DNA of 64,000 nt, from contig JAWLBB010000002.1 of the NCBI GenBank assembly GCA_041395105.1, positions 310,001-374,000 on the forward strand. Reading direction: 5' to 3'. How positions within the stretch are numbered: the stretch's first letter is position 1; each line of letters opens with the position of its first letter. The DNA comes from Opitutaceae bacterium. GTDB lineage: Bacteria; Verrucomicrobiota; Verrucomicrobiia; Opitutales; Opitutaceae. Under the pieces are notes generated by a model. That model made no database searches, was not told the origin of the DNA, and saw only the letters and a list, made by a program, of their open reading frames with translations. Of the stretch, positions 18,023-27,282 are shown piece after piece. The position numbers were made by a program, and so were the translations under genes.

Positions 18023-20533
18023 TCAGGCGACCGGCACCCGCCTTCGCAGGAGGAGCAATGTCCGGTCGTCACTCGAGAGCCGGCCGCTGCAGTGAAGTTC
18101 AATCCGGTCCTGGACCGACCTCATCAGGTCACTCAGTGATCCCCCGGAGAACCCGCCGATTGTCTCGAGAAACCGGGCCCGGCCAAACTCCTCGTCCTCC
18201 GGGTTGAGAGCCTCGGTGATTCCATCGGTGTAGAGGATCAGGGTGTCGGAAGCGGCCAGCTTGATCGGTGTCTCCTTCAGCAGTTCGCCGAAGAGCCCGT
18301 CCACATCGAGGCCGACTGCCAGGGTCGACGAGGCAACCAGCTCGGCCCGGCCCTCGGCACCGCGCCAGATGATGACGGGTTCATGCCCGGCCACCACCAG
18401 GGTGACTTCGCTCGAATCAAGATCCATGATCCCGTAAACGACCGAAATAAACATATTCGCAGGCATGTCGTCCTTGATACTCCGATTGACCTCGGTCAGA
18501 ACGACCGAGGGACGGTCTCCGTCGACCGCCTTCATGCGCAGGGCAGTGCGAAACGCCGCCATCACGAGCGCGGCGGAGGCACCTTTTCCCGATACATCAG
18601 CCACCACCACTCCAACCTTGCGGTCGCCGATCGGGAAGAGATCAAAATAGTCGCCTCCGAGGAGACTGGAAGGAACGTAGAGCGACTCCACCTCGATCTC
18701 GTCGGCATGGGGCACGGTGGCCGGCAACATATGGTGCTGGATCTCGGCCGCCATCCGCAAATCGTTCTCCCGACGCTCCAACTCCCGAAACTCGGCTTCC
18801 TTGCGTTCGGTCACATCGGTGATGATCCCCTGGTGATGGGTGACCCGCCCCGACTCGTCCACTCTCAGGATTGTCCGGTCATCGACCCAGCGGATCTCGC
18901 CCGAGCGGGTGACCAGCCGGTAATGCTGGCCGTAGTCCCGGATTCCCCGACGAGCGAACTGATGCACCTCGCGCGCGACCCGCTCCCGGTCCTCGGGATG
19001 CATGATCGAGGTGTAGGAGACACGTCCTGACAGAAGCTCATCCACCTCATAACCGAAATGGCGGATGTTCTTGGATACGAACTCCACGGGCCAACCCTCC
19101 CCGGCCTGCCAGAGAATGACCACGGACGGGGATTTCTCGATGATCCGCTCGAGCTCGGCCCGGCGTTCGAGAGCCGCCCTCAATTCCTCCTGCGACTGCT
19201 TTCGCGCGGTGACATCGCGGCCCACACCGATGAAGTAGAGAACATTCCCCTGCTCGTCCCTCACAACCGAGCCGCTCGAAGCGTGCCACCGATACGTCCC
19301 GTCCTTGTGGAGAATACGGTACTCCACACTCTGCGGAGACCGACCTTCGGCCAGAGTCCGGGACAGGCCTTTCCGGCAGATCTCCAGATCCTCCGGATGA
19401 ACAAACTCCTCGTAGAAATGGCCGATCACCTCGTCGATGGAATGGCCCAGCTTGACCTGCCAGGCTGGAGAGACGTACTGAAAACGTCCCTCCAGCGTCA
19501 GGGCATAGAGGATCTCACTGGCATTCTCGACGTAGGCTCGGAAGCGCCGTTCACTGGCCGCCAGCTTCTCCTCCGCCTGTTTCCGCTTGGTGATGTTGTT
19601 GATGATGGCAAACTGCTGGGCCACGCGGCCGTCCGGCCCCCGCAGGACAGCGACCGTAAGATTCGCCCAGACCACCTCGCCATCGGCGTGAATGTAGCGC
19701 TTCTCGAGCGAGTAACGATCAATCTCGCCCCGATTGATCTTCTCCTGGAATTCAATCTGGCGCTGCCGGTCCTCCGGATGAGTGACCTTCTGGATATTTC
19801 TGAAGTCCTGGGCCTTGTCTTTCGGCAGGCCGATGATCTCACAGAACCGGTCATTGAGATGATAGACGTCGGTCTCTCCAAACTCGACCCAGCTCACACC
19901 CAGCGGAGCATGCTCAAAGAGCAGTCTGAACTGATCGCTGGCCGACTGGAGCTGGCGGGTCCGATCGGCCACTCTTGCCTCCAGCTGGGTATTCAGACCA
20001 TCAACTTGTGCCCGGGCCCGTTCGAGTTCCGCGGTTCGCTCGCGAACCCGGTCGTCCAAATCCTCATTGAGCGCCCTTAGATACGACTCGGCTGACTTCA
20101 GCCGTGAGATGTCCGTCCGGATGGCGACAAACCGCTCCACCTGGCCCGAAGGACCAAGTTGCGGCACGATCACCGTATCCAGCCAATAAAGTCCTCCATC
20201 CTTGGCCCGATTGCAGACTTCACCTTTCCAGATCCTCCCATCCAGGATCGTATCCCACATGTCGCGAAAGAAGGACTTGGGATGGAACCCGGAACTGACG
20301 ATACGGTGGTCCCGGCCGACCAGTTCATCCCGGGAATAACCCGAGATGGCGCAGAAACGCTCATTCACGTGCAGGATGACGCCCTCGCGATCCGTGATCG
20401 CGAGATCGGCATGCTGGTTGACGGCCGCACGCAGGGCGGCCATCAGACGGATGTCGGCCTCGATCCAGGAACTGTCCGACGGGCGATCGTCCCGGTCCCT
20501 GCCGTGATCGTCGCTGGGTATGAGGGGGGCCAT
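18023..20533 (-). CDS. Multi-PAS PP2C-type (SpoIIE) serine phosphatase
   Basis: The 836-residue protein is soluble. Four PAS units are visible: about 30-150 (ADLAITDREGVILHVNERF), 195-320 (FEHAPLGVSWVEF), 330-450 (ASEILYALTLEGRFQYVSPAW) and 465-590 (FVSKNIRHFGYEVDELL). A coiled-coil stretch separates the first two. The C-terminal 220 residues are a SpoIIE/RsbU-type phosphatase, with LGGDYFDLFPI, VVVADVSGKGASAALVM and LILYTDGITEALN carrying the metal-binding aspartates. Such proteins dephosphorylate anti-sigma-factor antagonists in partner-switching stress control. No partner (RsbW or RsbV type) is nearby. It diverges from korA across a 186-base gap. Confidence 0.9.
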   Translation of the reverse strand: MAPLIPSDDHGRDRDDRPSDSSWIEADIRLMAALRAAVNQHADLAITDREGVILHVNERFCAISGYSRDELVGRDHRIVSSGFHPKSFFRDMWDTILDGRIWKGEVCNRAKDGGLYWLDTVIVPQLGPSGQVERFVAIRTDISRLKSAESYLRALNEDLDDRVRERTAELERARAQVDGLNTQLEARVADRTRQLQSASDQFRLLFEHAPLGVSWVEFGETDVYHLNDRFCEIIGLPKDKAQDFRNIQKVTHPEDRQRQIEFQEKINRGEIDRYSLEKRYIHADGEVVWANLTVAVLRGPDGRVAQQFAIINNITKRKQAEEKLAASERRFRAYVENASEILYALTLEGRFQYVSPAWQVKLGHSIDEVIGHFYEEFVHPEDLEICRKGLSRTLAEGRSPQSVEYRILHKDGTYRWHASSGSVVRDEQGNVLYFIGVGRDVTARKQSQEELRAALERRAELERIIEKSPSVVILWQAGEGWPVEFVSKNIRHFGYEVDELLSGRVSYTSIMHPEDRERVAREVHQFARRGIRDYGQHYRLVTRSGEIRWVDDRTILRVDESGRVTHHQGIITDVTERKEAEFRELERRENDLRMAAEIQHHMLPATVPHADEIEVESLYVPSSLLGGDYFDLFPIGDRKVGVVVADVSGKGASAALVMAAFRTALRMKAVDGDRPSVVLTEVNRSIKDDMPANMFISVVYGIMDLDSSEVTLVVAGHEPVIIWRGAEGRAELVASSTLAVGLDVDGLFGELLKETPIKLAASDTLILYTDGITEALNPEDEEFGRARFLETIGGFSGGSLSDLMRSVQDRIELHCSGRLSSDDRTLLLLRRRVPVA

Positions 20534-20651
20534 GGTGGAAAGGGATCTTCAGGATCGGGTCGGACGACTCGTGCCCGAACCACAGATTCCCTTCACCCTA
20601 GGCTGTTCGGTCGCACAAACCAACGTTTTTTCCGATCGATCATTTGCGATT

Positions 20652-20679
20652 TTGACCTAACGTGAGTCGAGTCTAGGAC
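20652..20679 (+). promoter_or_regulatory. Weak sigma-70-like promoter candidate for korAB
   Basis: TTGACC at 20652-20657 is followed, 16 bases later, by TAGGAC. The first element is a good -35 match and the second a poor -10 match. It lies 40 bases before the korA start, inside the gap shared with the divergent phosphatase gene. Confidence 0.25.
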
Positions 20680-20719
20680 ACACCCGCACCGCAACCCATC
20701 TGATTTGCCCGATCACGCC

Positions 20720-22567
20720 ATGGTTTCACCCACCCCTCCATCGACTTCCGGCACGCCGTCCCCAAGTGGCCAGCCCCAGGCTTCCATCGAGGACGCGACC
20801 ATCCGCCTGGCCGGAAACTCCCAGGACGGCATCCAGACCATCGGCGGGTTCCTTGCCCGACTGGCCGGACGCAGTGCCCAGGAGGTCATGACCTACATGA
20901 CGATCCCGTCGACCATCTCGGGCGGACCGTCCATCTTTCAGGTTCGAATCGGCTCCGGAGAGGTCCTCTCGGCTGGAGACTCCGCCGATTTCCTCGTCGC
21001 CTTCTACCAGCACAGCTACGAGAACCATCTTTCATTCCTCCGGGAAGGCGGCGTCCTGCTCTACGATATCGATCATGTGAAACCGGATCTGACGGACAAG
21101 AGGTTCGTCTACGTGGGTGTCCCCATCACCGGCCAGACGATCGAGGCGGTCGGCGGCGCGGCCAAGGACAAGGGCAAGAACATCTACGTGCTGGGCCTCC
21201 TGGCACGAATCTTCAGTCTCGATGTCCGCAAACTTCGCGGACTGCTGGAGGAACGATTCGGTTCCAAGAATGAGGATATCCTGAGAAATGCCCTCGTCGC
21301 CTTCGACGCCGGTTATGCCTACCAGGTCGACAACGTTCTCCTTCGTTTCTTCCAGTTCGAACCCAATGCCAACGTCGATGATTCCGATCAGGTGACGATG
21401 GACGGCAACACGGCACTCGCCCACGGCCTCATCACCGGGGGCGTCCGTTTCGGTTCCGGATACCCGATCACGCCATGGACCACCATCATGGAACTCCTCC
21501 GTTCGGAATTGCCGAAATACGGAGGTACTTTTGTCCAGGCTGAGGACGAGCTCGGAGCCGTCTCCACCGCCCTGGGATTCTCCTATGCCGGACACCTTGC
21601 CGTCACCGGCAGTTCGGGGCCGGGTCTCTCATTGAAAATGGAGGCGCTCAGTTGGGGCGTCATGGCCGAGATCCCGCTCGTCGTGGTCAATGTCCAGCGT
21701 GGAGGACCCAGCACCGGCCTGCCGACCAATGTGGAGCAGAGCGACCTGCTTCAGGCCATCTACGGCAGTCACGGAGACTCTCCGCGGATCGTTCTCGCCC
21801 CCATGAATGTCGAGGATTGCTTCTATGTTGCTGTCGAAGCGGCCCGCTATGCCCGGGAATACAGCGTCCCCGTCATCATTCTTTCCGACCAGTCCCTGGC
21901 GACCCGGATTGAGGCTTTCTCCAAGCCGGACCTGGCTGAGCTCTATGTCGATCCCACCCCGGATCTGACCCCGAGGGAAGAAGGCTATATCCCCTATTCC
22001 CTGAAGGAACCGACGCGCCACGCCCCGCCCGGCACCGCCATGAAGGGGGGGATTTATCCGACCGTGACCGGCCTTGAGCACGATGAAGCCGGGCATCCCA
22101 CCGCCAATCCCGCCCTTCATATGCGGATGACGGTGAAGCGCCGGGAAAAGCTCAAGCATCTCGGCCGGCGTCTTCCCCGCCCGGAGGTCTTCGGCGATCA
22201 GGAAGGAGACACCCTGATCATCGGTTGGGGCTCCACTTTCGGTCCCATACGTGAAGCCGTCAAACGCTCCCGGGCGGACGGCAACGTGATCGGCCACCTG
22301 CATCTTCGTCACATCCACCCCCTGCCCAATGGCCTCGAGCGGATCTTCAGCCGCTTCCGTCAGATCTTCGTCGTCGAAATGAATGACGAAGGTCTCTACG
22401 GATTCGGTCAAATGGCGACCATTCTCCGCGCCCGGTATGCCAACAGTGCCATCCGGAGCATCACCAAGACCGACGGCCTTCCTTTCAAGGTCCGCGAGAT
22501 CCGCGAAGGCATCAGCCGCCTCAAGGGCGAAGCCTCCGCCTCGGTCAGCGCCTACCCGACAAATTGA
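20720..22567 (+). CDS. korA: 2-oxoacid:acceptor (2-oxoglutarate:ferredoxin) oxidoreductase, fused gamma-alpha subunit
   Basis: The protein is about 615 residues, starting at the ATG at 20720 (MVSPTPPS); the TTG 15 bases earlier is less likely. The N-terminal 200 residues are the gamma domain (RLAGNSQDGIQTIGGFLARL), and the rest is the alpha, pyruvate-binding half (GSGYPITPWTTIMELL, EDELGAVSTALGFSYAG, VNVQRGGPSTGLPTNVEQSD, SDQSLATR). Together with KorB it oxidatively decarboxylates a 2-oxoacid to an acyl-CoA and reduces ferredoxin. The fused two-subunit form without a ferredoxin subunit is the KorAB type, so 2-oxoglutarate is the likely substrate. korB starts 25 bases downstream. Confidence 0.92.
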   Translation: MVSPTPPSTSGTPSPSGQPQASIEDATIRLAGNSQDGIQTIGGFLARLAGRSAQEVMTYMTIPSTISGGPSIFQVRIGSGEVLSAGDSADFLVAFYQHSYENHLSFLREGGVLLYDIDHVKPDLTDKRFVYVGVPITGQTIEAVGGAAKDKGKNIYVLGLLARIFSLDVRKLRGLLEERFGSKNEDILRNALVAFDAGYAYQVDNVLLRFFQFEPNANVDDSDQVTMDGNTALAHGLITGGVRFGSGYPITPWTTIMELLRSELPKYGGTFVQAEDELGAVSTALGFSYAGHLAVTGSSGPGLSLKMEALSWGVMAEIPLVVVNVQRGGPSTGLPTNVEQSDLLQAIYGSHGDSPRIVLAPMNVEDCFYVAVEAARYAREYSVPVIILSDQSLATRIEAFSKPDLAELYVDPTPDLTPREEGYIPYSLKEPTRHAPPGTAMKGGIYPTVTGLEHDEAGHPTANPALHMRMTVKRREKLKHLGRRLPRPEVFGDQEGDTLIIGWGSTFGPIREAVKRSRADGNVIGHLHLRHIHPLPNGLERIFSRFRQIFVVEMNDEGLYGFGQMATILRARYANSAIRSITKTDGLPFKVREIREGISRLKGEASASVSAYPTN

Positions 22568-22592
22568 CAACCCTCCCCAAAAACCCAGCGAC

Positions 22593-23540
22593 ATGGCATC
22601 CCTAACCTCACCCATCCCTCAGGAACTGGAAGGCCCGCGCGAACCGGTCAACCGCAAGACTCTCAAGGCTGATCACCCCACCTGGTGCCCGGGCTGCGGC
22701 GATTTCGCTGTCCTTTCCTCCTTCTACCGCACCCTCGAGCAACTGCAGCTACCCCACGAGCGCATCGTCACCCTGGCCGGCATCGGCTGCTCGTCGCGGT
22801 TCCCCTATTTCGTCAATACCCACGGAGGGCATTTCCTTCATGGCCGATCCATTCCTTTTGCGAGCGGAGTCAGCCTCGGGCGTGACGATCTTCACGTCTT
22901 CGTCTTCGGTGGCGACGGTGACGGATTTTCGATCGGCGGAAATCACCTCGATCACGGCGCCCGCAAGAATGTCAACCTGACCTACGTCATCATGGACAAT
23001 TTCGTCTATGGACTGACCAAGAAGCAGACTTCCCCGACGTCACCGATCGGTTTCAAGTCGAAGACCGACCCCACCGGCGCCTTTGACCGGCCGATCAACC
23101 CGATGAAGAAACTCCTGAACAGCGGCGCCACCTTCGTCGCCCGTTCCCATGCCACTCAGGTCAAGCACATGGTCGAAATGTATGAGCGGGCCATCAAACA
23201 CCGCGGGTTCTCCGTCATCGAAATCCTCTCCGAATGCGTCGAATTCTATCCGGGCGCTTTTGACGCCGGCATTCCCCGCAAGGGCGGCGTCTTCAATCTG
23301 ATCGAGGAGAAACTGCACGACGGCTCTCCCGAGGACGAGGCCCGTCACGATGTCACCGACGAGATCGCCGCGTTCAAGCTGGCCAGCATGGAGTGGCCCG
23401 GAGTCTTTGGCGTCTTCTACGAAAAAGAGAGGCCGACCAAGAACGAGTTGGAGGCCAACCTCGTCAAACATTCGAGAGAGCGGGCAAAGAACGCCAGTGA
23501 TCTCGAGCTGCTCGAAGCCGCCTTTGCCCGAATGAAGTGA
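22593..23540 (+). CDS. korB: 2-oxoglutarate:ferredoxin oxidoreductase, beta subunit
   Basis: The protein is about 315 residues. The start ATG at 22593 lies after the korA stop; a longer in-frame stretch upstream lies within korA. Key features are the cluster/TPP motif WCPGCGDFAVL, GIGCSSRFPYF with a cluster-ligand Cys, and the thiamine diphosphate and Mg motif GGDGDGFSIGGNH...NLTYVIMDN. The C-terminal part includes ECVEFYPGAFDAG. It is the catalytic thiamine-diphosphate subunit that works with KorA. It is followed after 7 bases by an unknown gene in the same direction. Confidence 0.93.
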   Translation: MASLTSPIPQELEGPREPVNRKTLKADHPTWCPGCGDFAVLSSFYRTLEQLQLPHERIVTLAGIGCSSRFPYFVNTHGGHFLHGRSIPFASGVSLGRDDLHVFVFGGDGDGFSIGGNHLDHGARKNVNLTYVIMDNFVYGLTKKQTSPTSPIGFKSKTDPTGAFDRPINPMKKLLNSGATFVARSHATQVKHMVEMYERAIKHRGFSVIEILSECVEFYPGAFDAGIPRKGGVFNLIEEKLHDGSPEDEARHDVTDEIAAFKLASMEWPGVFGVFYEKERPTKNELEANLVKHSRERAKNASDLELLEAAFARMK

Positions 23541-23547
23541 ACTGGCC

Positions 23548-24606
23548 ATGCCATGCGAAACCTCGTCTCTCATCCACCGCGGTTTCGTCGACAACCGGAT
23601 CCGTGGCCGGGTCACCGGGGAGATTCATTTCCACGGGTTCTCCTCTCCGCTCCTGCTCGACCTTGAGGGCAATTGCCTGAGCGATCTGGCCGGTTGTCTG
23701 CTCGAGTTTGAAGCCGACCCATCTCCGGTCTCCGGGCGCGCCGACCCGCCCAGCGGACGGCAGACCGGACGGGCCGGCGACATGACCGCATCGAGGCGAC
23801 TTCTGCTCCCGGGACCGTTCAGCACCGAAATGAACTGCCTCTTTCTCGAGTGGTTCCTGCCCAACGGCCGTCGGCAGGCTCTGATGAAGCCGAACGTGCG
23901 CTGCCGGATTTCCGGCCAGGAATGGCAAATGACCGAGATCGAGGAACTGGAGCAGAAGAAGGAGCGTTGGAACATGATCAAGAAGGGAGGTCCGGAAGGT
24001 GACCACGGTTGGTTCGCCATGGCCGGAATACTCGGCCTCGCCCCGCCCAACCTCAGTGAAGGAGAATGGGAGGAACTCGTCCAGGAAGCGGAGGAGGAAG
24101 TTGATCGTCTCATTCACCTCTTCGATCAGAGCGACCTCGATCCCGAATGGGCTGGGCCCCTTTCGCGCGCCCTCGGTTGGAAACCATCCGATCCCGCCTC
24201 GTCCCGCACCCGACCCATCCCGCCCAAACAGGATCGACTGCCCCCCCAACCCGCCCTCAACCGCCTGGCAACCGAGGCTTCCGCTCTTCTGCGCACCATT
24301 GGATTGCACTTCCCGGCCGACACCCAGGGTGATGCCGGCTCCCGGGGATTGATCTCCCGCCTCGCCCAGATCGCCGCCATTCTCGAGACCGCCAGAGAAT
24401 CAACCACCCATCTTGAGGACGGCGATCAAACCCTTCTCGCCGCCCTGATCAAGCGCGCCGTGGCGGGCATCCATGCCGCCTTCGAGCAACTCGCCGCCCT
24501 CCCCCCAAACCAATGGCTGAGCCCCGAAGACCGTCGCCGGCTGAGCGACCAACTCTTCGCCCTGCGCGAAACCGCCCTCCACACCATCTCCGGACTGCGC
24601 GGTTGA
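23548..24606 (+). CDS. Hypothetical protein, downstream of korB
   Basis: The 352-residue protein begins MPCETSSLIHRGFVDNRIRG and starts 7 bases after korB, so it is probably co-transcribed. The first 140 residues look beta-rich (GRVTGEIHFHGFSSPLLLDLEG, LFLEWFLPNGRRQAL). The middle holds an acidic helical stretch (EEWEELVQEAEEEVDRLIHLF). A Pro/Ser-rich linker at about 212-235 leads to a helical C-terminal bundle. There is no signal peptide or membrane helix. I do not recognise the family and see no catalytic motif. It could be an accessory factor for KorAB or an unrelated gene that shares the transcript. Confidence 0.65.
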   Translation: MPCETSSLIHRGFVDNRIRGRVTGEIHFHGFSSPLLLDLEGNCLSDLAGCLLEFEADPSPVSGRADPPSGRQTGRAGDMTASRRLLLPGPFSTEMNCLFLEWFLPNGRRQALMKPNVRCRISGQEWQMTEIEELEQKKERWNMIKKGGPEGDHGWFAMAGILGLAPPNLSEGEWEELVQEAEEEVDRLIHLFDQSDLDPEWAGPLSRALGWKPSDPASSRTRPIPPKQDRLPPQPALNRLATEASALLRTIGLHFPADTQGDAGSRGLISRLAQIAAILETARESTTHLEDGDQTLLAALIKRAVAGIHAAFEQLAALPPNQWLSPEDRRRLSDQLFALRETALHTISGLRG

Positions 24607-24619
24607 CCGAGATGGATCC

Positions 24620-25471
24620 TCAGGAACGGCGACGTCCCCGTTCCATATACCCGCCGCTCCACTTCAGCTTCGAGCGCAAAACCGCGAAATAGGAGTGGTC
24701 GAGCGTCAGCGCAAGCGGGACGGTCAGTTCAGAAAGCCGGATCTGCACCGGATAGGATCGGCTCGTGATCAGATTGCGCTGTCCATCCAAGGCCACCAGC
24801 AACTCGGACTCCGGGAGGCAGTTGGTCACCTGAAGGACCACATTATCGCGGAAAATGATCGTCCGGTTGCTCAGAGTATGCGGGCAAATCGGGGTCATCG
24901 CGATGACCGACGACCCCGGATGGATGAGAGGCCCGCCTGCCGACAGGTTGTAGGCGGTTGATCCCGTTGGGGTCGAAAAGATCAACCCGTCGCAGTAGTA
25001 ATCGGTTACCAGTTCACCGTCGGCCTGAACCTCAAGATGGACAATCCGCGAGTTGATGACATCCTTGATCAAGACGTCGTTCAAGGCCACGGCCGTCAAA
25101 TCGGGTCCGGTTGACCCCTCGAGAAGGGCACGTTGGACCACCCGGTAGGCGCCACCAAGGATGCTGCGGAAACCCGTTCGGGCCTCTGCAGCCGACAGCG
25201 TGGTGAGGAAGCCGAGACTGCCGCGATTGACTCCGATCAGAGGAACCTGTTTGCGTGCCGATTCCTGGACCACGCTGAGCAGGGTTCCGTCTCCACCGAT
25301 CACGCAGCAGGCATCCACCGAATCCAGAAAGCCCTCGGGGATGGGAAACTCTGCCGTGAACCGGGTGGTGGTCCCGCAAGCGGAGGCAATCAACTCAAGC
25401 TCATGAGCCAACTCGAGGGCCCCGGGCTTTTCCCGATTGGCCACCATCGCCAGATTCTTGATCGGCTTCAT
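24620..25471 (-). CDS. nadK: NAD kinase
   Basis: The protein is about 283 residues, starting at the ATG at 25471 (MKPIKNLAMVANREKPGA). It has the NAD kinase signature GGDGTLL at about 62-68, NRGSLGFLTT, then NDVLI, the nucleotide-binding DGLIFSTPTGSTAYNLSAGGPLIHP and ICPHTLSNR. The enzyme phosphorylates NAD to NADP in the cytoplasm. It is the last gene of the housekeeping block; tlyA ends 42 bases upstream. It converges with the unknown gene after korB with only 13 bases between, and no terminator is obvious there. Confidence 0.95.
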   Translation of the reverse strand: MKPIKNLAMVANREKPGALELAHELELIASACGTTTRFTAEFPIPEGFLDSVDACCVIGGDGTLLSVVQESARKQVPLIGVNRGSLGFLTTLSAAEARTGFRSILGGAYRVVQRALLEGSTGPDLTAVALNDVLIKDVINSRIVHLEVQADGELVTDYYCDGLIFSTPTGSTAYNLSAGGPLIHPGSSVIAMTPICPHTLSNRTIIFRDNVVLQVTNCLPESELLVALDGQRNLITSRSYPVQIRLSELTVPLALTLDHSYFAVLRSKLKWSGGYMERGRRRS

Positions 25472-25513
25472 CACGAAACACGATTCCAACAGAGCCACGG
25501 CCGAAGCAAAAGA

Positions 25514-26284
25514 TTATTCCACTCCCTGGGTGGCTGCCGCTTTTCGCAGGCCGAGCAAGCCTTCCCGATTCCCATCGGCACCTTCCAGCGGAGACTCCAT
25601 CTCACCGACCAGAACCGCTGCGGGCAGATCCGCCAGGGCCATCTCCCGAATCGAACCGAAGATCTTTCGACGGAGCCTGACATCACGGATCACTCCGCGC
25701 CCCCGGCTGACCGCGTCGCGTCCCGCTTCGAACTGCGGTTTGACCAACGCGACCAGGATGCCGCCCGGCTCGAGGAAGGCCCAGACCGGCGGGAGAATTG
25801 ATCGGAGTGAAATGAAGGAGACATCGATCACAATGACCGAATACGCGTCGCGGGGAAGATCACCCGGTTTCAGGTGGCGGGCATTGACACGTTCAAGGTT
25901 CGTCACCCGTGGATCATTCAGAATCCTGGGGTGAAGCTGTGCCCGTCCGACATCGATGCAGGTTGCCTCAACCACCCCCCGCTGGAGCAGGCAATCGGTA
26001 AAACCTCCCGTTGAAGCCCCGACGTCGAGAGAGCACAATCCGGCAACCTTGATCCCGAAGCGATCGAGAAAGGCCTCCAGTTTTTCCGCCCCCCGACCGA
26101 CGAAGCGCGGCCCTCCCTCAAACCGCAGTTCCGCATCGACCGGAATCATCGCTCCGGCCTTGGTCATCCGCTCGGTCCCCTGCCAGACCCGACCCGCCAT
26201 GATCATGGCCTTGGCCTGCGATCGAGACTCAGACCAGCCCCGATCGACCACGATCTGATCCAGGCGCTTTCTCTCGGTCGCCAT
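25514..26284 (-). CDS. tlyA: TlyA-type rRNA 2'-O-methyltransferase
   Basis: The protein is about 256 residues. I start it at the ATG at 26284 (MATERKRLDQIVVDRGW), 7 bases after the ribF stop; the frame upstream shadows ribF. An S4 RNA-binding domain (about 5-65, with SRSQAKAMIMAGRV) is followed by a FtsJ-like methyltransferase domain with the SAM-binding motif LDVGASTGGFTDCLLQ, VIVIDVSFISL and VALVKPQFE. TlyA family proteins methylate ribose positions in 16S and 23S rRNA. The tlyA-nadK order is common in bacteria, which supports the call. Confidence 0.92.
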   Translation of the reverse strand: MATERKRLDQIVVDRGWSESRSQAKAMIMAGRVWQGTERMTKAGAMIPVDAELRFEGGPRFVGRGAEKLEAFLDRFGIKVAGLCSLDVGASTGGFTDCLLQRGVVEATCIDVGRAQLHPRILNDPRVTNLERVNARHLKPGDLPRDAYSVIVIDVSFISLRSILPPVWAFLEPGGILVALVKPQFEAGRDAVSRGRGVIRDVRLRRKIFGSIREMALADLPAAVLVGEMESPLEGADGNREGLLGLRKAAATQGVE

Positions 26285-26291
26285 TTCCTGC

Positions 26292-27260
26292 TCAAGACCT
26301 GCCGCCTCGGGCCGGGGCCGACCTGACCACCTCAATATCCCGGCTGATCTGGATCCGCAACGCCTCCAGGTCGGGAAACTTCCTCTCCGGTCGGACAAAA
26401 TCCAGCCACTCAACCCGAAGATCGTCCCCCGGTCCCCACGGACAATCCTCAAGCACATGCACCTCCAGGGTGGGCTCCACTTGATCCAATCCCAAGGTTG
26501 GACGCAGCCCGAAATTGGCGATGCCGTCGCGGACCACCGACCTGTCCGCCGAATGGACCCGAACCACATAAACCCCGAAGGTCGGATTCAGCTCCGCCCG
26601 CCAGACAAGATTGAGGGTCGGAAATCCGAGCCGCCGACCCAACCGTCGACCCTCGGAAACCCTTCCGAAGCTCGTGTATCCATATCCCAACAACTCATTG
26701 GCCTCGGCAATCTCGCCCTTAAGAAGGTGGCCGCGGATCCGGGTGCTGCTGATCGGCTCCCCATTGTGGTTGATTCGCGGCGCACTGAAAACGGTCAGCC
26801 CTTCCTTCCTCGCCAACCGGACCAATTCGGCTACATCGCCGCTGCGACCGCGCCCGAACCGCCAGTTCTCCCCCACATAGACGGAATGCAGGCCGGAAAG
26901 GCGGGAACGGACGAAGGGCAGGAATTCGCCCGCCTCCAACTCGGCGAAGGCTCTCGTAAATGGATGAATGACTACGAAATCGAGCCCTGCCTCAAGCAGG
27001 AAGCTCCCCTTGTCCTCCGGATTCATCAGCTGCGGCGTCGGATTCTCCGGATGAAAAAGCCGGCTCGGATGTGGCCAGAAACTCAATACGCCGGCCAGAC
27101 CGTTGACTCGCCGCGCCGAATGCAGGGCCGCCTCGATGACGGATTGATGTCCCAGGTGGAGTCCGTCGAACATCCCGATGGCGAGGTGAATCGGTCGGGG
27201 TTCCAACTCGACCGATTCAAGGGACTGGAAGATGCGACCCGTCCTGATCAGTGGACTCAT
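26292..27260 (-). CDS. ribF: Bifunctional riboflavin kinase/FAD synthetase
   Basis: The protein is about 322 residues, starting at the ATG at 27260 (MSPLIRTGRIFQ), 22 bases after the truB stop. The N-terminal nucleotidyltransferase has GMFDGLHLGHQ, VYVGENWRFGRGRSGD and ISSTRIRGHLLKGE. The C-terminal flavokinase domain has GRRLGRRLGFPTLNL, GVYVVRV and NFGLRPT. The enzyme makes FMN and then FAD from riboflavin. It occupies its usual place after truB in the nusA-infB block. Confidence 0.95.
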   Translation of the reverse strand: MSPLIRTGRIFQSLESVELEPRPIHLAIGMFDGLHLGHQSVIEAALHSARRVNGLAGVLSFWPHPSRLFHPENPTPQLMNPEDKGSFLLEAGLDFVVIHPFTRAFAELEAGEFLPFVRSRLSGLHSVYVGENWRFGRGRSGDVAELVRLARKEGLTVFSAPRINHNGEPISSTRIRGHLLKGEIAEANELLGYGYTSFGRVSEGRRLGRRLGFPTLNLVWRAELNPTFGVYVVRVHSADRSVVRDGIANFGLRPTLGLDQVEPTLEVHVLEDCPWGPGDDLRVEWLDFVRPERKFPDLEALRIQISRDIEVVRSAPARGGRS

Positions 27261-27282
27261 CGGTGGGTGGAAGATTTCCGGT

